The notes under the pieces were generated by a model. The model was given only the letters and a program-made list of their open reading frames with translations, did no database searches and was not told where the DNA came from. From Methanoregulaceae archaeon (lineage in GTDB: Archaea; Halobacteriota; Methanomicrobia; Methanomicrobiales; Methanospirillaceae): a stretch of 31,723 nt of DNA. How positions within the stretch are numbered: the stretch's first letter is position 1; each line of letters begins with the position of its first letter. Of this stretch, positions 6,922 to 15,041 are shown piece by piece. A program made the position numbers and the translations under genes. The stretch covers positions 1-31,723 of the forward strand of contig JALOPT010000012.1 in the NCBI GenBank assembly GCA_025453715.1, in the 5' to 3' direction.

Positions 6922-7539
6922 TTACGTTTTAAGGGCCTCTGCAAGCCGCTTATTCACAATGTCCCAGTTCACGATATTCCAGAAGTTTTCGACGTATTTC
7001 GCCCGGTCATTCTTATAATCCACATAGTACGCATGCTCCCAGACATCGAGCACCATGATGATCCGGAACGGGTAGGTATTGACCCCGTGCTTTTCCACCT
7101 GCATGATCAGCGGGCGCATCGTAGTAAGGCAGATCGTAAGTGCTGCCCAGCCGGATCCCTCTGTGCTGTTTGCGGCCTGGGTAAACTCTTTTTTGAACCG
7201 CTCGAATGATCCGAATTCTGCTGTGATCATCTCTCCAGCTTTTCCGGCAGGTATACCGCCGCCACCCTTTCCGGCAGGTGCCATGTTCTCCCAGAACAGC
7301 GTGTGCATCCTGTTCCCGCCGAGATGGAACGCGAGTTCCTTTAAGGTCGCCTTGATATCGAGGTCAAGATTTGCCGATCTTGCGTTGTCGAGTTTTTCAA
7401 GGACTGCATTCGCGCCATTGACGTAGGCCTGGTGGTGCTTACTGTGGTGCAGCCTGAGCTGTTCCTCGGATATGGCGGGTGCAAGGCCTGCGTAGTCATA
7501 GGGCAGTGCAGGAAGGGAATAGCGTTTAGGTTCGGTCAT
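6922..7539 (-). CDS. sod: Superoxide dismutase, Fe/Mn type
   Basis: Converts superoxide to oxygen and hydrogen peroxide, protecting this presumed strict anaerobe from oxygen exposure. At 205 residues it is full length. The four metal ligands are visible: His31 in LRLHHSKHHQAYV, His79 in NRMHTLFWENM, and Asp165 and His169 in LDVWEHAYYVDYKN. The Gly-rich loop GKGGGG at 91-95 follows the second ligand. Iron versus manganese use cannot be decided reliably by eye; archaeal methanogen enzymes of this type are usually iron proteins. The TATA-like AATTATATCA at 7561-7570 is 22-31 bases before the ATG, so the gene has its own leaderless promoter despite lying downstream of HMG-CoA reductase. Confidence 0.95.
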   Translation of the reverse strand: MTEPKRYSLPALPYDYAGLAPAISEEQLRLHHSKHHQAYVNGANAVLEKLDNARSANLDLDIKATLKELAFHLGGNRMHTLFWENMAPAGKGGGGIPAGKAGEMITAEFGSFERFKKEFTQAANSTEGSGWAALTICLTTMRPLIMQVEKHGVNTYPFRIIMVLDVWEHAYYVDYKNDRAKYVENFWNIVNWDIVNKRLAEALKT

Positions 7540-7560
7540 AGTGTGGAAGTGGTCGTGTAG

Positions 7561-7570
7561 TGATATAATT
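7561..7570 (-). promoter_or_regulatory. TATA box of sod
   Basis: On the minus strand AATTATATCA is placed 22-31 bases before the sod start codon at 7539, the position expected for a leaderless transcript. Confidence 0.5.
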
Positions 7571-7639
7571 GTTGGGGGTGCGGTAGATTAGTAAGAAGTC
7601 TGCAAAATAGTGAGGGATCTCTTCTGATAACTTCAGGGC

Positions 7640-8848
7640 TCACCCGCGCCCGAGCTGCTGGTGGGCACGGGCGAGGTGCTGGGCACCCAGTGCACCGAGC
7701 AGCGATAACTCCCCGGCAAGGACACCCGATGCCACGATCTCGGCAAACTTTCGTGCATGTGAACCAGGGGGGTCCCCGCCGCCGGAAACGCCAAGGAGCG
7801 AGAGGCATTCTGCCTGGGTGGCGATGCCGGTACCCCCACCAACCGTCCCTACGTTGAGCGAGGGCAGGGTCACGGCAACATAGATCCCACCCTCTGCGGG
7901 GTCAACGGTGGTAATACAACTGCTACCCTCAACGACATGGGCAGGGTCCTGGCCGCAGGCGATGAACATGGCCGCAATCACGTTTGCCGCGTGGGCGTTG
8001 AACCCGAGCGAGCCGGCGCGGGCTGAACCGACGAGGTTCTTCCGGAGGTTCACTTCGGCAAGTGTTGCAGCATCTGTCTTTAACACCTCGGTAATTAGCC
8101 CGTCCGGGAGAAACACTCCCGCAACCACGCTTTTACCCCGGCCACGGACCAGGTTAATTGCGGCCGGCTTTTTATCAGTGCACATATTCCCCGAGAGTGC
8201 AATCAGCCTGGCGCCCGTTGAATCACCAATGAGGTCTGCCACTTTTGCGCTTGCAATCGTCACCATGTTCATACCCATCGCGTCCTTGGTATCAAACTCC
8301 AGCCGGACATATACGCTGGTGCCTGTCACCGAGGTCGTGACATCAAGGAACTTCCCATGCGAGGTCGTGCTCTCTGCTACGTTACGGATCTCCTCGCGGT
8401 GGGAGGAGACCCAGTCTGCTATCTCCTTTGCATGGGCAATACCCCGTGCCGCGAATACTGGTGCGCGGGTCATTCCATCCCTTAGGATCCTGACTTCTGC
8501 ACCACCCGCCCTGCTGATTGCCCCGCAACCCCGGTTAACAGATGCGACGAGCGCCCCCTCAGTCGTCGCGAGAGGGAGAAAAAAATCCCCGTCCGCATAT
8601 TCCCCGTGAACGGGTAGCGGGCCGGCAACACCCACCGGCACCTGCACCGCCCCAACCATATTTTCGCAGTTTTTCCTGACAACAGCATCGATCCCGATGG
8701 TATAAGACCCGAGGTTCCGGAGTTCAGCACCCGTTACCTGCTCGATATACGTTCTCCTGACACGTACTGCTTCGGGCGGAGGAAGTTCCTTTTCAAGAGC
8801 ATATAATTTAAGAGACCCGGACTTAAGTCTCTCAAGGTAGTCCTGCAT
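7640..8848 (-). CDS. hmgA: 3-hydroxy-3-methylglutaryl-CoA reductase
   Basis: Reduces HMG-CoA to mevalonate with NADPH, committing acetyl units to archaeal isoprenoid lipids. The 402-residue protein is the class I type without a membrane anchor. Catalytic residues fit the family: Glu97 in ATTEGALVASVNRG, the Lys of DKKPAAIN (226/227), Asp301 in ACGQDPAHVVEGS and His396 in ARAHQQLGRG. The nucleotide/HMG loops ENMVGAVQVPVGVAGP, DAMGMNMV and GTVGGGTGI are present. The ATG at 8848 gives the normal archaeal N-terminus; longer readings upstream lack family similarity and run into the divergent methyltransferase. A TATA-like ATTAAATCA near 8870-8878 lies in the short divergent gap. The rest of the upper mevalonate pathway is encoded at 9.8-12.4 kb. 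Confidence 0.97.
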   Translation of the reverse strand: MQDYLERLKSGSLKLYALEKELPPPEAVRVRRTYIEQVTGAELRNLGSYTIGIDAVVRKNCENMVGAVQVPVGVAGPLPVHGEYADGDFFLPLATTEGALVASVNRGCGAISRAGGAEVRILRDGMTRAPVFAARGIAHAKEIADWVSSHREEIRNVAESTTSHGKFLDVTTSVTGTSVYVRLEFDTKDAMGMNMVTIASAKVADLIGDSTGARLIALSGNMCTDKKPAAINLVRGRGKSVVAGVFLPDGLITEVLKTDAATLAEVNLRKNLVGSARAGSLGFNAHAANVIAAMFIACGQDPAHVVEGSSCITTVDPAEGGIYVAVTLPSLNVGTVGGGTGIATQAECLSLLGVSGGGDPPGSHARKFAEIVASGVLAGELSLLGALGAQHLARAHQQLGRG

Positions 8849-8899
8849 GAGATAATGTTTTGTCCGCGGGGTAAATGATTTAATGGTGGAGTGTACCTG

Positions 8900-9817
8900 G
8901 TGAACGTCGAACAGTGGGCAGTACGGGTGCCGAAAAAAAACGGGGAACAACGCAGGCAGCAGCTTATAGCAAACGGGCTTCTGGACACCGCTCTGAAACC
9001 ATTCACCGAAGGTGAAGATATTCTGTTCCCGGTGACTGGTGGCATCGATGGAGGGTTGCGGGCTTCGTTTGAGGCCCATGAAAAACGACTGGCAACGACT
9101 GTACGCCATGAGCTGATCGGTGGTATCGCGGTACTCCAGGAACGAGACTATGCGGCTGCCGGGTCCCTTATGGGTTCACGGCCCGGTATCCACACGGTAC
9201 TCGCCACAACCAGTGATGTCCAGGGGGAGTACCGCACACGGGAATTTGAAGTACTGGCCGGAGTTCCGACAACACGGACACAGATCATTGAGTACGGGCA
9301 CCGTTTTACCGTTGACCTTTCGGAGGCCTACTTTTCCCCGCGACTAGCCACAGAGCGCCAGCGGGTTCTCCACCAGATGGCGGAAGGTGAGACGGTGCTT
9401 GATATGTTTGCCGGGGTCGGCCCGTTTGCCATTACGATGAGTAAATCAGCCTGCCTCGTGATATCTTCTGATATTAATCCCGCGGCAGTAATCATGATGA
9501 AAGAAAACTGCCTCGATAACCGCTGTACCAATGTCATGCCCGTACTGGCAGACTCGGGACGGCTTTCAAAGATCCTACCCTGGAAATTCGACCGCGTGGT
9601 GATGAACCTCCCTCTCCTTGCTCATCAGTTCCTTGAGGAAGCATTCCTGTTATGCAGGCCGGGTGGGACCATTCATTGTTACGCGCTCGTATCATCCGAT
9701 GGGGAGTACCTTGAAAAAATCCGCTCGTTTCAGCCATCGGGAGTCCGGGAACACGTGGTGAGATCGTATTCGCCGGGAAAATGGCATACCGTGTACGATA
9801 TCACAGCGGGAAAATAA
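8900..9817 (+). CDS. Trm5-family tRNA methyltransferase
   Basis: An SAM-dependent class I methyltransferase of the Trm5/TYW2 family, most likely placing the N1-methyl group on G37 of tRNA, which keeps the reading frame during translation. The family signature R-T-Q-I-I-E-Y-G-H-R-F-T-V-D and YFSPRLATER precedes the SAM-binding DMFAGVGPFAI, the acidic SDINPAA, and the NLP motif in VVMNLPLLAHQFL. The 305-residue length is slightly short but all domains are present. A GGTGGAG ribosome binding site at 8885-8891 favours the GTG at 8900; a GTG at 8891 is the alternative. It shares a short divergent promoter region with HMG-CoA reductase. A wyosine-pathway aminocarboxypropyl transferase (TYW2 type) is a less likely alternative. 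Confidence 0.87.
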   Translation: MNVEQWAVRVPKKNGEQRRQQLIANGLLDTALKPFTEGEDILFPVTGGIDGGLRASFEAHEKRLATTVRHELIGGIAVLQERDYAAAGSLMGSRPGIHTVLATTSDVQGEYRTREFEVLAGVPTTRTQIIEYGHRFTVDLSEAYFSPRLATERQRVLHQMAEGETVLDMFAGVGPFAITMSKSACLVISSDINPAAVIMMKENCLDNRCTNVMPVLADSGRLSKILPWKFDRVVMNLPLLAHQFLEEAFLLCRPGGTIHCYALVSSDGEYLEKIRSFQPSGVREHVVRSYSPGKWHTVYDITAGK

Positions 9818-9833
9818 GTGAAATTGGGAGGTC

Positions 9834-10226
9834 TTACTCATCCGGCACATACTTCGTGCCGTAGTAAATGACCCCGCTTGCGCCGTCTGCTGCGATGCGG
9901 CGGAACGTTCCCTTCACGCGCATCCCGATTTTCACATCTTCGGGAGGGCAGACGATCTGGGCAGTAATCCGGGGCCCTTCATCGAGCTGGACGATTGCCA
10001 GGGCATAGGGTGTGAGGTCTTCAAACTGGTCACTTGCCGTCCTGATGATCGTGTGAGTGACCACCACCCCTGTTCCTTTGAACTTGTACTCGACGACGTC
10101 ACCGCTGCGGCGGCAGTCGGGACAGAACGAACGTGGCGGGAAGAAATGTCTCCCGCAGGTCTTACAGACCGTCCCTATCAGGTTATACCGCTGTGGGATC
10201 TTTCTCCAGAACCGTGCTACTGACAT
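9834..10226 (-). CDS. DUF35 OB-fold zinc-ribbon protein of the HMG-CoA synthase complex
   Basis: A 130-residue protein with an N-terminal rubredoxin-like zinc ribbon (CKTCGRHFFPPRSFCPDC, residues 21-38) followed by an OB-fold domain (about 45-130). In archaea such DUF35 proteins bridge acetyl-CoA thiolase and HMG-CoA synthase in one complex that channels acetoacetyl-CoA, as shown for a Methanothermococcus enzyme. It is the last gene of the regulator-HMG-CoA synthase-thiolase-DUF35 operon and starts 5 bases after the thiolase stop. The four zinc-ligand Cys residues are intact. It has no catalytic role of its own. Confidence 0.93.
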   Translation of the reverse strand: MSVARFWRKIPQRYNLIGTVCKTCGRHFFPPRSFCPDCRRSGDVVEYKFKGTGVVVTHTIIRTASDQFEDLTPYALAIVQLDEGPRITAQIVCPPEDVKIGMRVKGTFRRIAADGASGVIYYGTKYVPDE

Positions 10227-10231
10227 GAAGG

Positions 10232-11395
10232 TTACACCCCCAGGATATGCACGGCAACCGTCGCACCGGTACCACCGACATTATGGGTCATTCCAATTTT
10301 TGCACCATCGATCTGGCGGCCTTTTGCTTCGCCACGGAGCTGGGTCACAATTTCGTAGACCTGCTTGATACCTGTAGCCCCAACCGGGTGCCCGCAGGCC
10401 TTGAGACCCCCGCTGGTATTGACCGGCAGGTCCCCGTTCAATGCCGTTACACCATCGGCGGTCAGCTTTCCTGCCTCTCCCTTTTTACAGAAACCGAGGT
10501 CCTCGATTGCACAGATCTCGGCAATAGTAAAGCAGTCGTGAACCTCCACGAGGTCTATCTCTTTCGGGGTAATCCTGGCGGTTTTAAACGCACGTTGTCC
10601 TGCTGCCACCGTTGCATCCAGCGTCGAAATATCTCTCCTGTCATGAAGGGTGATGGTGTCGCTTGCCTGTTCACTCGCGAGTACCCGTATTGGCGTGTCG
10701 GTGAACTCACGGGCACGGTCAAGGGGTGCCACGATTACTGCAGCTGCCCCGTCAGTGATTGGAGAGCAGTCAAAGAGTCGCAACGGGTCGGCGACAAGTG
10801 ATGACCTGAGCACGGTGTCGATCGTAATCTCCTGCTGGAACTGGGCAATTGGATTCCTGGCGCCATTATAGTGGTTTTTCACCGCGACCTGCGCCAGCTG
10901 CTCCCGTGTCAGCGGATAGCGGCTCATGTAGTCAGTCGCGATCATCGCGTACAGGCCGGGAAATGTCGCTCCGACAAACCCTTCCCATTCACGGTCTGCT
11001 GCACCGGCAAGGGCATCCACGCTCGCACCGGTACCGACATCGGTCATCTTCTCGACCCCCGCCGCAACAACGATATCTTCCATCCCGCTGGCGACCGCGA
11101 TCACGGCCTGGCGGAACGAAAGCCCGCCTGATGCACAGGCTGCTTCCACCCGTGTCGACGGGATATGCCTTGTTGAAAGGCCGGAGTAATCTGCGATCAG
11201 TGCGCCGATATGTTCCTGTTCGATAAACCGGCCGGCACTCATATTTCCGACGTACATGGCATCGATATCCTCGCCAGACAGGTTTGCATCATCAAGTGCG
11301 AGGGAGCCGGCCTCGACAAAGAGGTCGCGGAATGAACATCCCCATTTCTCTCCAAAGGGAGTACAACTGATCCCGATAACTGCTACTTCTCTCAT
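10232..11395 (-). CDS. Acetyl-CoA C-acetyltransferase (thiolase)
   Basis: Condenses two acetyl-CoA into acetoacetyl-CoA, the first step of the mevalonate pathway. The 387-residue protein has the nucleophile Cys87 in RVEAACASGG and the second catalytic block CGHPVGATG near residues 334-342 (Cys334, His336). A conserved HDCFTIAEI segment is present, as in archaeal thiolases that belong to the SCP2-like group. The ATG at 11395 overlaps the HMG-CoA synthase stop by four bases (ATGA), implying translational coupling and a fixed ratio of the two enzymes. The equilibrium of thiolysis lies against condensation, and complex formation with HMG-CoA synthase through DUF35 is the known solution in archaea. 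Confidence 0.95.
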   Translation of the reverse strand: MREVAVIGISCTPFGEKWGCSFRDLFVEAGSLALDDANLSGEDIDAMYVGNMSAGRFIEQEHIGALIADYSGLSTRHIPSTRVEAACASGGLSFRQAVIAVASGMEDIVVAAGVEKMTDVGTGASVDALAGAADREWEGFVGATFPGLYAMIATDYMSRYPLTREQLAQVAVKNHYNGARNPIAQFQQEITIDTVLRSSLVADPLRLFDCSPITDGAAAVIVAPLDRAREFTDTPIRVLASEQASDTITLHDRRDISTLDATVAAGQRAFKTARITPKEIDLVEVHDCFTIAEICAIEDLGFCKKGEAGKLTADGVTALNGDLPVNTSGGLKACGHPVGATGIKQVYEIVTQLRGEAKGRQIDGAKIGMTHNVGGTGATVAVHILGV

Positions 11396-12444
11396 TCCTG
11401 CATCACGATTTTCCCTTTGTGTTTCGCATACTGGGCGTACTGGACATAGACCGGGTTTTTCAGAAGGTGTTCCACCGTCGGGGCGGAAGTCCGGCAAAAG
11501 TCCTTCGATTCGATGATATCGGTGACCGAGATATCAAAAGCATCGCTTCCTGCACCGGAACCGAAAGAGCAGACGAATATCCTGTCCCCTGCCTTTGCGA
11601 TATCAAGGGTGGCTGCCAGCCCGATCATGCTGGAGCCACTGTAGGTGTTCCCAAGTCTTGGGACTACAAGCCCCGGCTTGATCTGGTCATGCGAGAACCC
11701 GAGTGTTTTTGCGACTTTCTGCGGGAACTTCGCATTCGGCTGGTGAAAGACTGCATAATCATAATCCTTTGCCGATTTACCGAGCTCTTCAAGCATGAGA
11801 CGGCTTGCACCCTCGACATGTTTGAAATAACCCGGGTCTCCGGTGAAACGGCCCCCGTGCCGGGGGTAGTCCTGCCCCTCCCGCCGCCAGAAATCCGGGG
11901 TGTCGGTAGTAAACGAGCACGTGTGATTGATCCGGGCAATGGGGTCCTGCCGTCCGATAAGGAATGCGGCACCCCCTGCTGCCGCGGTGTACTCGAGCGC
12001 ATCGCTTGGAGCGCCCTGCGCAACATCGGAGCCGATCGCAAAGCCGTATTCTATCATGTTACTCTTTGCCAGGCCCATGCAGGTCTGGATACCGGCCGTT
12101 CCGGCTTTACACGCAAACTCGTAATCGGCCGCCATCATCCTCGGCGTTGCCCCGATTGCCTCCCCCACCGTGCATGCAGTCGGTTTGACTGCATAAGGAT
12201 GTGATTCGCTCCCTACATAGACTGCCCCGATTTTCTCCGGGTCAATATTCCGCCGTAACAGCGAATTCCTTGCAGCTTCCACCGCGATTGTTGCCGTATC
12301 CTCATCGAGGTCGGGCACCGATTTCTCAAAAACTCCGAGGCCGCCAGTAATGTCACTGGCATTTGCGCCCCATACTTTCGCGATTTCTTCAACCTTAATG
12401 CGGTATCGCGGTATGTATACACCGTAGGTGATAATTCCTACCAT
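11392..12444 (-). CDS. Hydroxymethylglutaryl-CoA synthase, archaeal type
   Basis: Condenses acetoacetyl-CoA with acetyl-CoA to give HMG-CoA. The 350-residue archaeal enzyme begins VGIITYGVYIPRYRIKVEEI. The catalytic triad can be read as Glu80 in YVGSESHPYAVKP, Cys112 in YEFACKAGTAG and His234 in AVFHQPNAKFP. The start ATG at 12444 lies within the last codons of the regulator gene upstream (7-base overlap), and its stop overlaps the thiolase start, so all three are tightly coupled. This architecture and the DUF35 gene at the end of the operon are common in methanogens. Confidence 0.97.
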   Translation of the reverse strand: MVGIITYGVYIPRYRIKVEEIAKVWGANASDITGGLGVFEKSVPDLDEDTATIAVEAARNSLLRRNIDPEKIGAVYVGSESHPYAVKPTACTVGEAIGATPRMMAADYEFACKAGTAGIQTCMGLAKSNMIEYGFAIGSDVAQGAPSDALEYTAAAGGAAFLIGRQDPIARINHTCSFTTDTPDFWRREGQDYPRHGGRFTGDPGYFKHVEGASRLMLEELGKSAKDYDYAVFHQPNAKFPQKVAKTLGFSHDQIKPGLVVPRLGNTYSGSSMIGLAATLDIAKAGDRIFVCSFGSGAGSDAFDISVTDIIESKDFCRTSAPTVEHLLKNPVYVQYAQYAKHKGKIVMQE

Positions 12445-13148
12445 TTTTCTTCCCTCAATGCGCTTACGATTTTATCAATGCTCATTTCTGTACAGAGTAC
12501 CGTGATCCGGTCCTTTTCTGCCATCTTCGACACCAGCGGGTGGACTTCCGATGCTTCGATCCCCTGCAGCACCACGCATCTCGGTTTGAACGGCGTCACC
12601 CTTATCGCGACCATCGGGGATTTCCCGGTGGAAACGTTGGTGAATATCAGCGCACGTTCAGTACTCCAGCCATAGATACGGTTGAACTCGTTGGAGGAGA
12701 GGTTCAGGATCGCGTTTAAGCTGTTAACGACCGTGTATCCGAAGATCGTCTGGTCCATTGACCCGCAAATTGGTGTGCAGGCGATTGCGCTGGAAAGCAA
12801 CCCGAGCGGGACGGGGTTGGCATAGTCGTGCATGTCATAGATGACATCCTCGTCAAAGTCGCTGTACAGCATCTTTGCAAATTTCTGAATGTTTTTTCCG
12901 CCATTCGCCTCATCAATCGAGAGAATTGTGTCGACAATTTTTCCGACAACGGCAGTTCCGGGGCTCTTTCTCCGGCCACTCTCGTAGTCGCTGATGACCG
13001 AAGGCGAAACCTCCAGGTGGTCGGAGAGGACACCCTGGGGAATGTCAAAACTCATTCTCCACTTCTTCAGGGCCTTCCCCGGAGAGTCCGAGAGCGTGAT
13101 CTCACCGGCCATTTTTTCGGCCAGCTGATTCCGCAGTCCGGATTTCAT
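12438..13148 (-). CDS. HTH transcriptional regulator of the mevalonate operon
   Basis: A 236-residue regulator (COG1709-like). Residues about 24-62 form a Cro/C1-type helix-turn-helix: LKKWRMSFDIPQGVLSDHLE, then VSPSVISDYESGRRKSPG. The remaining about 170 residues resemble a ligand- or thiol-sensing domain with two Cys in ACTPICGSMDQ, and no enzyme motif is seen. It is the first gene of the operon and overlaps HMG-CoA synthase by seven bases, so it probably controls its own transcription and that of the mevalonate genes. The effector is unknown. The ATG at 13148 has a TATA-like box 24-37 bases upstream, which fits a leaderless start; an ATG at 13169 would add seven residues. Confidence 0.88.
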   Translation of the reverse strand: MKSGLRNQLAEKMAGEITLSDSPGKALKKWRMSFDIPQGVLSDHLEVSPSVISDYESGRRKSPGTAVVGKIVDTILSIDEANGGKNIQKFAKMLYSDFDEDVIYDMHDYANPVPLGLLSSAIACTPICGSMDQTIFGYTVVNSLNAILNLSSNEFNRIYGWSTERALIFTNVSTGKSPMVAIRVTPFKPRCVVLQGIEASEVHPLVSKMAEKDRITVLCTEMSIDKIVSALREEKW

Positions 13149-13171
13149 GGTCAAGTACGTAAAACTCAAAA

Positions 13172-13212
13172 GATATTATAATTAACGAATGTGACTTCGA
13201 CATTTCACGAAT
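13172..13212 (-). promoter_or_regulatory. Promoter and candidate operator of the mevalonate operon
   Basis: On the minus strand the TATA-like TTAATTATAATATC (13172-13185) is followed upstream by dense symmetry. ACGAAT occurs as a direct repeat at 13185-13190 and 13207-13212, 22 bases apart (two helix turns). Between them are the dyads AATGT/ACATT (13188-13192, 13200-13204) and GTGA/TCAC (13191-13194, 13205-13208). This is a plausible binding site for the HTH regulator encoded by the first gene. Confidence 0.45.
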
Positions 13213-13358
13213 TACATTTTCAAGAAAATATTGAAAAAACCGGCTGTATATATCTACATAAACACATTTTTTGAGTAAACGTAAAAAAATTCCATAACAA
13301 TATGAGGAGACTAGGGCAGGTTTGATGAAATATGGCAACTCCCAATTATCGAAAAAAA

Positions 13359-13898
13359 TTAAGTGAATTTAAAGGAAGAAATGATTGCATCCACAGTTTC
13401 TTTCTGGGTATCCCAATTACCTGTATCTGTATCTTTTTGTGATACAATTATCCAGTACCCAGTCCCGTTTCTGACCGAATAGATGATTTCACGTACTGAT
13501 AATTTCGACGAATCCCTCGGCAAATATTCATCAGTAACAGCACTTAAACCTCCAAGAGTAGTATTATCAGTTTTAATAAGCGTCCCTGTAGTTACTCCAC
13601 TCAAGATCATCATCATCTTCATAAGTGATTCAAATCCGGCTGCAGTTTTTTCAGGAGTACGGTATGAATTCACTGATATTGAAACATTATTTGCCAAAGA
13701 AGGAGAAAAGATAACTCCAGGTTGAACAAATCCATTTTTTTCTACAGCAACTTCTTTAAACTCCCAATTTTCGGGATAATTTATTGAAAAACCCATTGAT
13801 GAATTGGTATAATGTCGAGGCAGGTTGTTTTGTTGTGTGCAGCCAATAACGAGGAGAAAGCCTAACAATAAAACGATTAAAATAATAACTTTTTTCAT
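13359..13898 (-). CDS. PsbP-like domain lipoprotein
   Basis: A 179-residue exported lipoprotein. A hydrophobic signal (residues 3-18) ends in the lipobox LVIGC, so the mature chain should start at Cys20. The mature part opens with a Ser/Asn-rich linker, then YTNSSMGFSINYPENWEFKE, the start of the PsbP/MOG1-like fold common in archaeal and bacterial surface proteins. Near its end, the block from TGYWIIVSQKD to IISSFKF is also typical. The function of these proteins in methanogens is unknown. The gene and the surrounding 1 kb are clearly more AT-rich than the flanking mevalonate and riboflavin genes. It stands alone on the minus strand. Confidence 0.8.
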   Translation of the reverse strand: MKKVIILIVLLLGFLLVIGCTQQNNLPRHYTNSSMGFSINYPENWEFKEVAVEKNGFVQPGVIFSPSLANNVSISVNSYRTPEKTAAGFESLMKMMMILSGVTTGTLIKTDNTTLGGLSAVTDEYLPRDSSKLSVREIIYSVRNGTGYWIIVSQKDTDTGNWDTQKETVDAIISSFKFT

Positions 13899-14378
13899 AC
13901 TTTTCTATTAAAAATTTATCTTATATCAATAATTAACAATTGAATTGAAACAAATCTAAACTTAACCCGAATTTAACCGTCTGCATGTATAATGCAGGTT
14001 TTACAGAAGGGAATGATCAATTGCCAACGCATTACAATGCAGAGGATGGTCGGTTGTGCAGGCATTTATAAACGTGTTTAAGGTGGTAATATGGAGTTTA
14101 TTGCTCTATTGAAATCCGATTTAAAGCTCTTTGCACAATGTTTTTTTACCCCTTCTCCCCTTTGAGGACTCCTTTTGGAGTAAAAATAACAACAAGATAG
14201 ATTACCGGTATTTCAAGGGTTGCGGAAGCCCTGCCTCAAAAGTATAAGAGTAAGATACATTGTATTCAAATTCAGAAAAATCCGAAAAAACCTCTGATCT
14301 CCATAGTACGGATTGTATCCTATGACATTTTCACTATATGCTAACTCATAAATAATATGCATCTCAATTTTGATAAGC
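13899..14378. other. AT-rich intergenic region with possible small transcript
   Basis: About 480 bases without a supported large gene. A TATA-like CATTTATAAACG at 14063-14074 precedes an ATG at 14091 that opens a 24-codon frame (to 14165) with hydrophobic and Cys residues but no family I know. A T-run follows at 14140-14147 and a perfect ACTCC-TTTT-GGAGT hairpin at 14168-14181. Near 14217-14232 there is a GGGTT/AAGCCC imperfect stem. A TATA-like CATAAATAATATG at 14347-14359 probably serves rbkR. It could contain a small RNA or peptide gene. Confidence 0.35.
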
Positions 14379-15041
14379 ATGATACCACCTGAAGACCTCC
14401 AGTGTCTCAAGGCAATAGCACTGCGGGGTGGTTGTAAAGGACCGGTCTTTGTTTCATCCCAGACGATGGGTGAGATGCTTGGGATAAGCCAGCAAACGGC
14501 ATCCAGGCGGTTGAAAGGGCTGGAGACTCGTGGGTTCCTGACAAGGACGATCGTACCGGATGGCCAGCATGTAGCCCTTACCGGGACCGGGGAAGCAGAA
14601 CTGCGGAAGGAATACCAGGAATATAACCGGATATTTTCCGAGCATAACAAGGGCTATGTCCTGAACGGTGCCGTGGTCAGTGGTATCGGGGAGGGCAAAT
14701 ATTACATGAGCCTCGTCCCCTACAAGGAGCAGTTCAAGACCCACCTTGGGTTCGAGCCGTATCCCGGCACCCTGAATATCCGCCTGTCCTCTTCGAGCAT
14801 ACCCGTGCGGAAGAAGATCGAGGCGCTTGAATGGATCCGTATCAAGGGCTTTTCAACTGACGGGAGGACCTTTGGTGATGCAAAGTGTCTCCCATGTCGT
14901 ATCGGGACTATTAGCTGCGGTATTGTAATGCCGGGAAGGACTCACTACCCCGAGGATATCATTGAAGTCATCGCACCAGTTGCACTCCGCAGGAAACTTG
15001 GCGTCGAAGATACGGACACTGTTACCGTAGAGGTGGATTAG
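14379..15041 (+). CDS. rbkR: HTH-fused CTP-dependent riboflavin kinase (RbkR type)
   Basis: Phosphorylates riboflavin to FMN using CTP, as in archaeal RibK. The 220-residue protein has an N-terminal winged HTH (about residues 1-85, with SSQTMGEMLGISQQTASRRL as recognition region) and a C-terminal kinase barrel (about 90-220) starting GAVVSGIGEGKYYMSL and containing PYPGTLNIRL. Two-domain proteins of this kind were described as RbkR, which both make FMN and repress or activate riboflavin genes. The ATG at 14379 gives the usual N-terminus. The TAG stop shares one base with the GTG start of ribB, so the two form a unit in which a regulator/FMN synthase controls the DHBP branch. Motif and operon together make this assignment strong. 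Confidence 0.93.
   Translation: MIPPEDLQCLKAIALRGGCKGPVFVSSQTMGEMLGISQQTASRRLKGLETRGFLTRTIVPDGQHVALTGTGEAELRKEYQEYNRIFSEHNKGYVLNGAVVSGIGEGKYYMSLVPYKEQFKTHLGFEPYPGTLNIRLSSSSIPVRKKIEALEWIRIKGFSTDGRTFGDAKCLPCRIGTISCGIVMPGRTHYPEDIIEVIAPVALRRKLGVEDTDTVTVEVD

Noticed and set aside
8849..9109. N-terminal extension of HMG-CoA reductase by 87 residues
   Set aside because: It is antisense to the Trm5-family gene and lacks family similarity; the ATG at 8848 matches the archaeal enzyme.
14213..14650. A 145-codon minus-strand frame over the start of rbkR
   Set aside because: It is antisense to the clearly coding HTH domain of rbkR and has no recognisable protein features.
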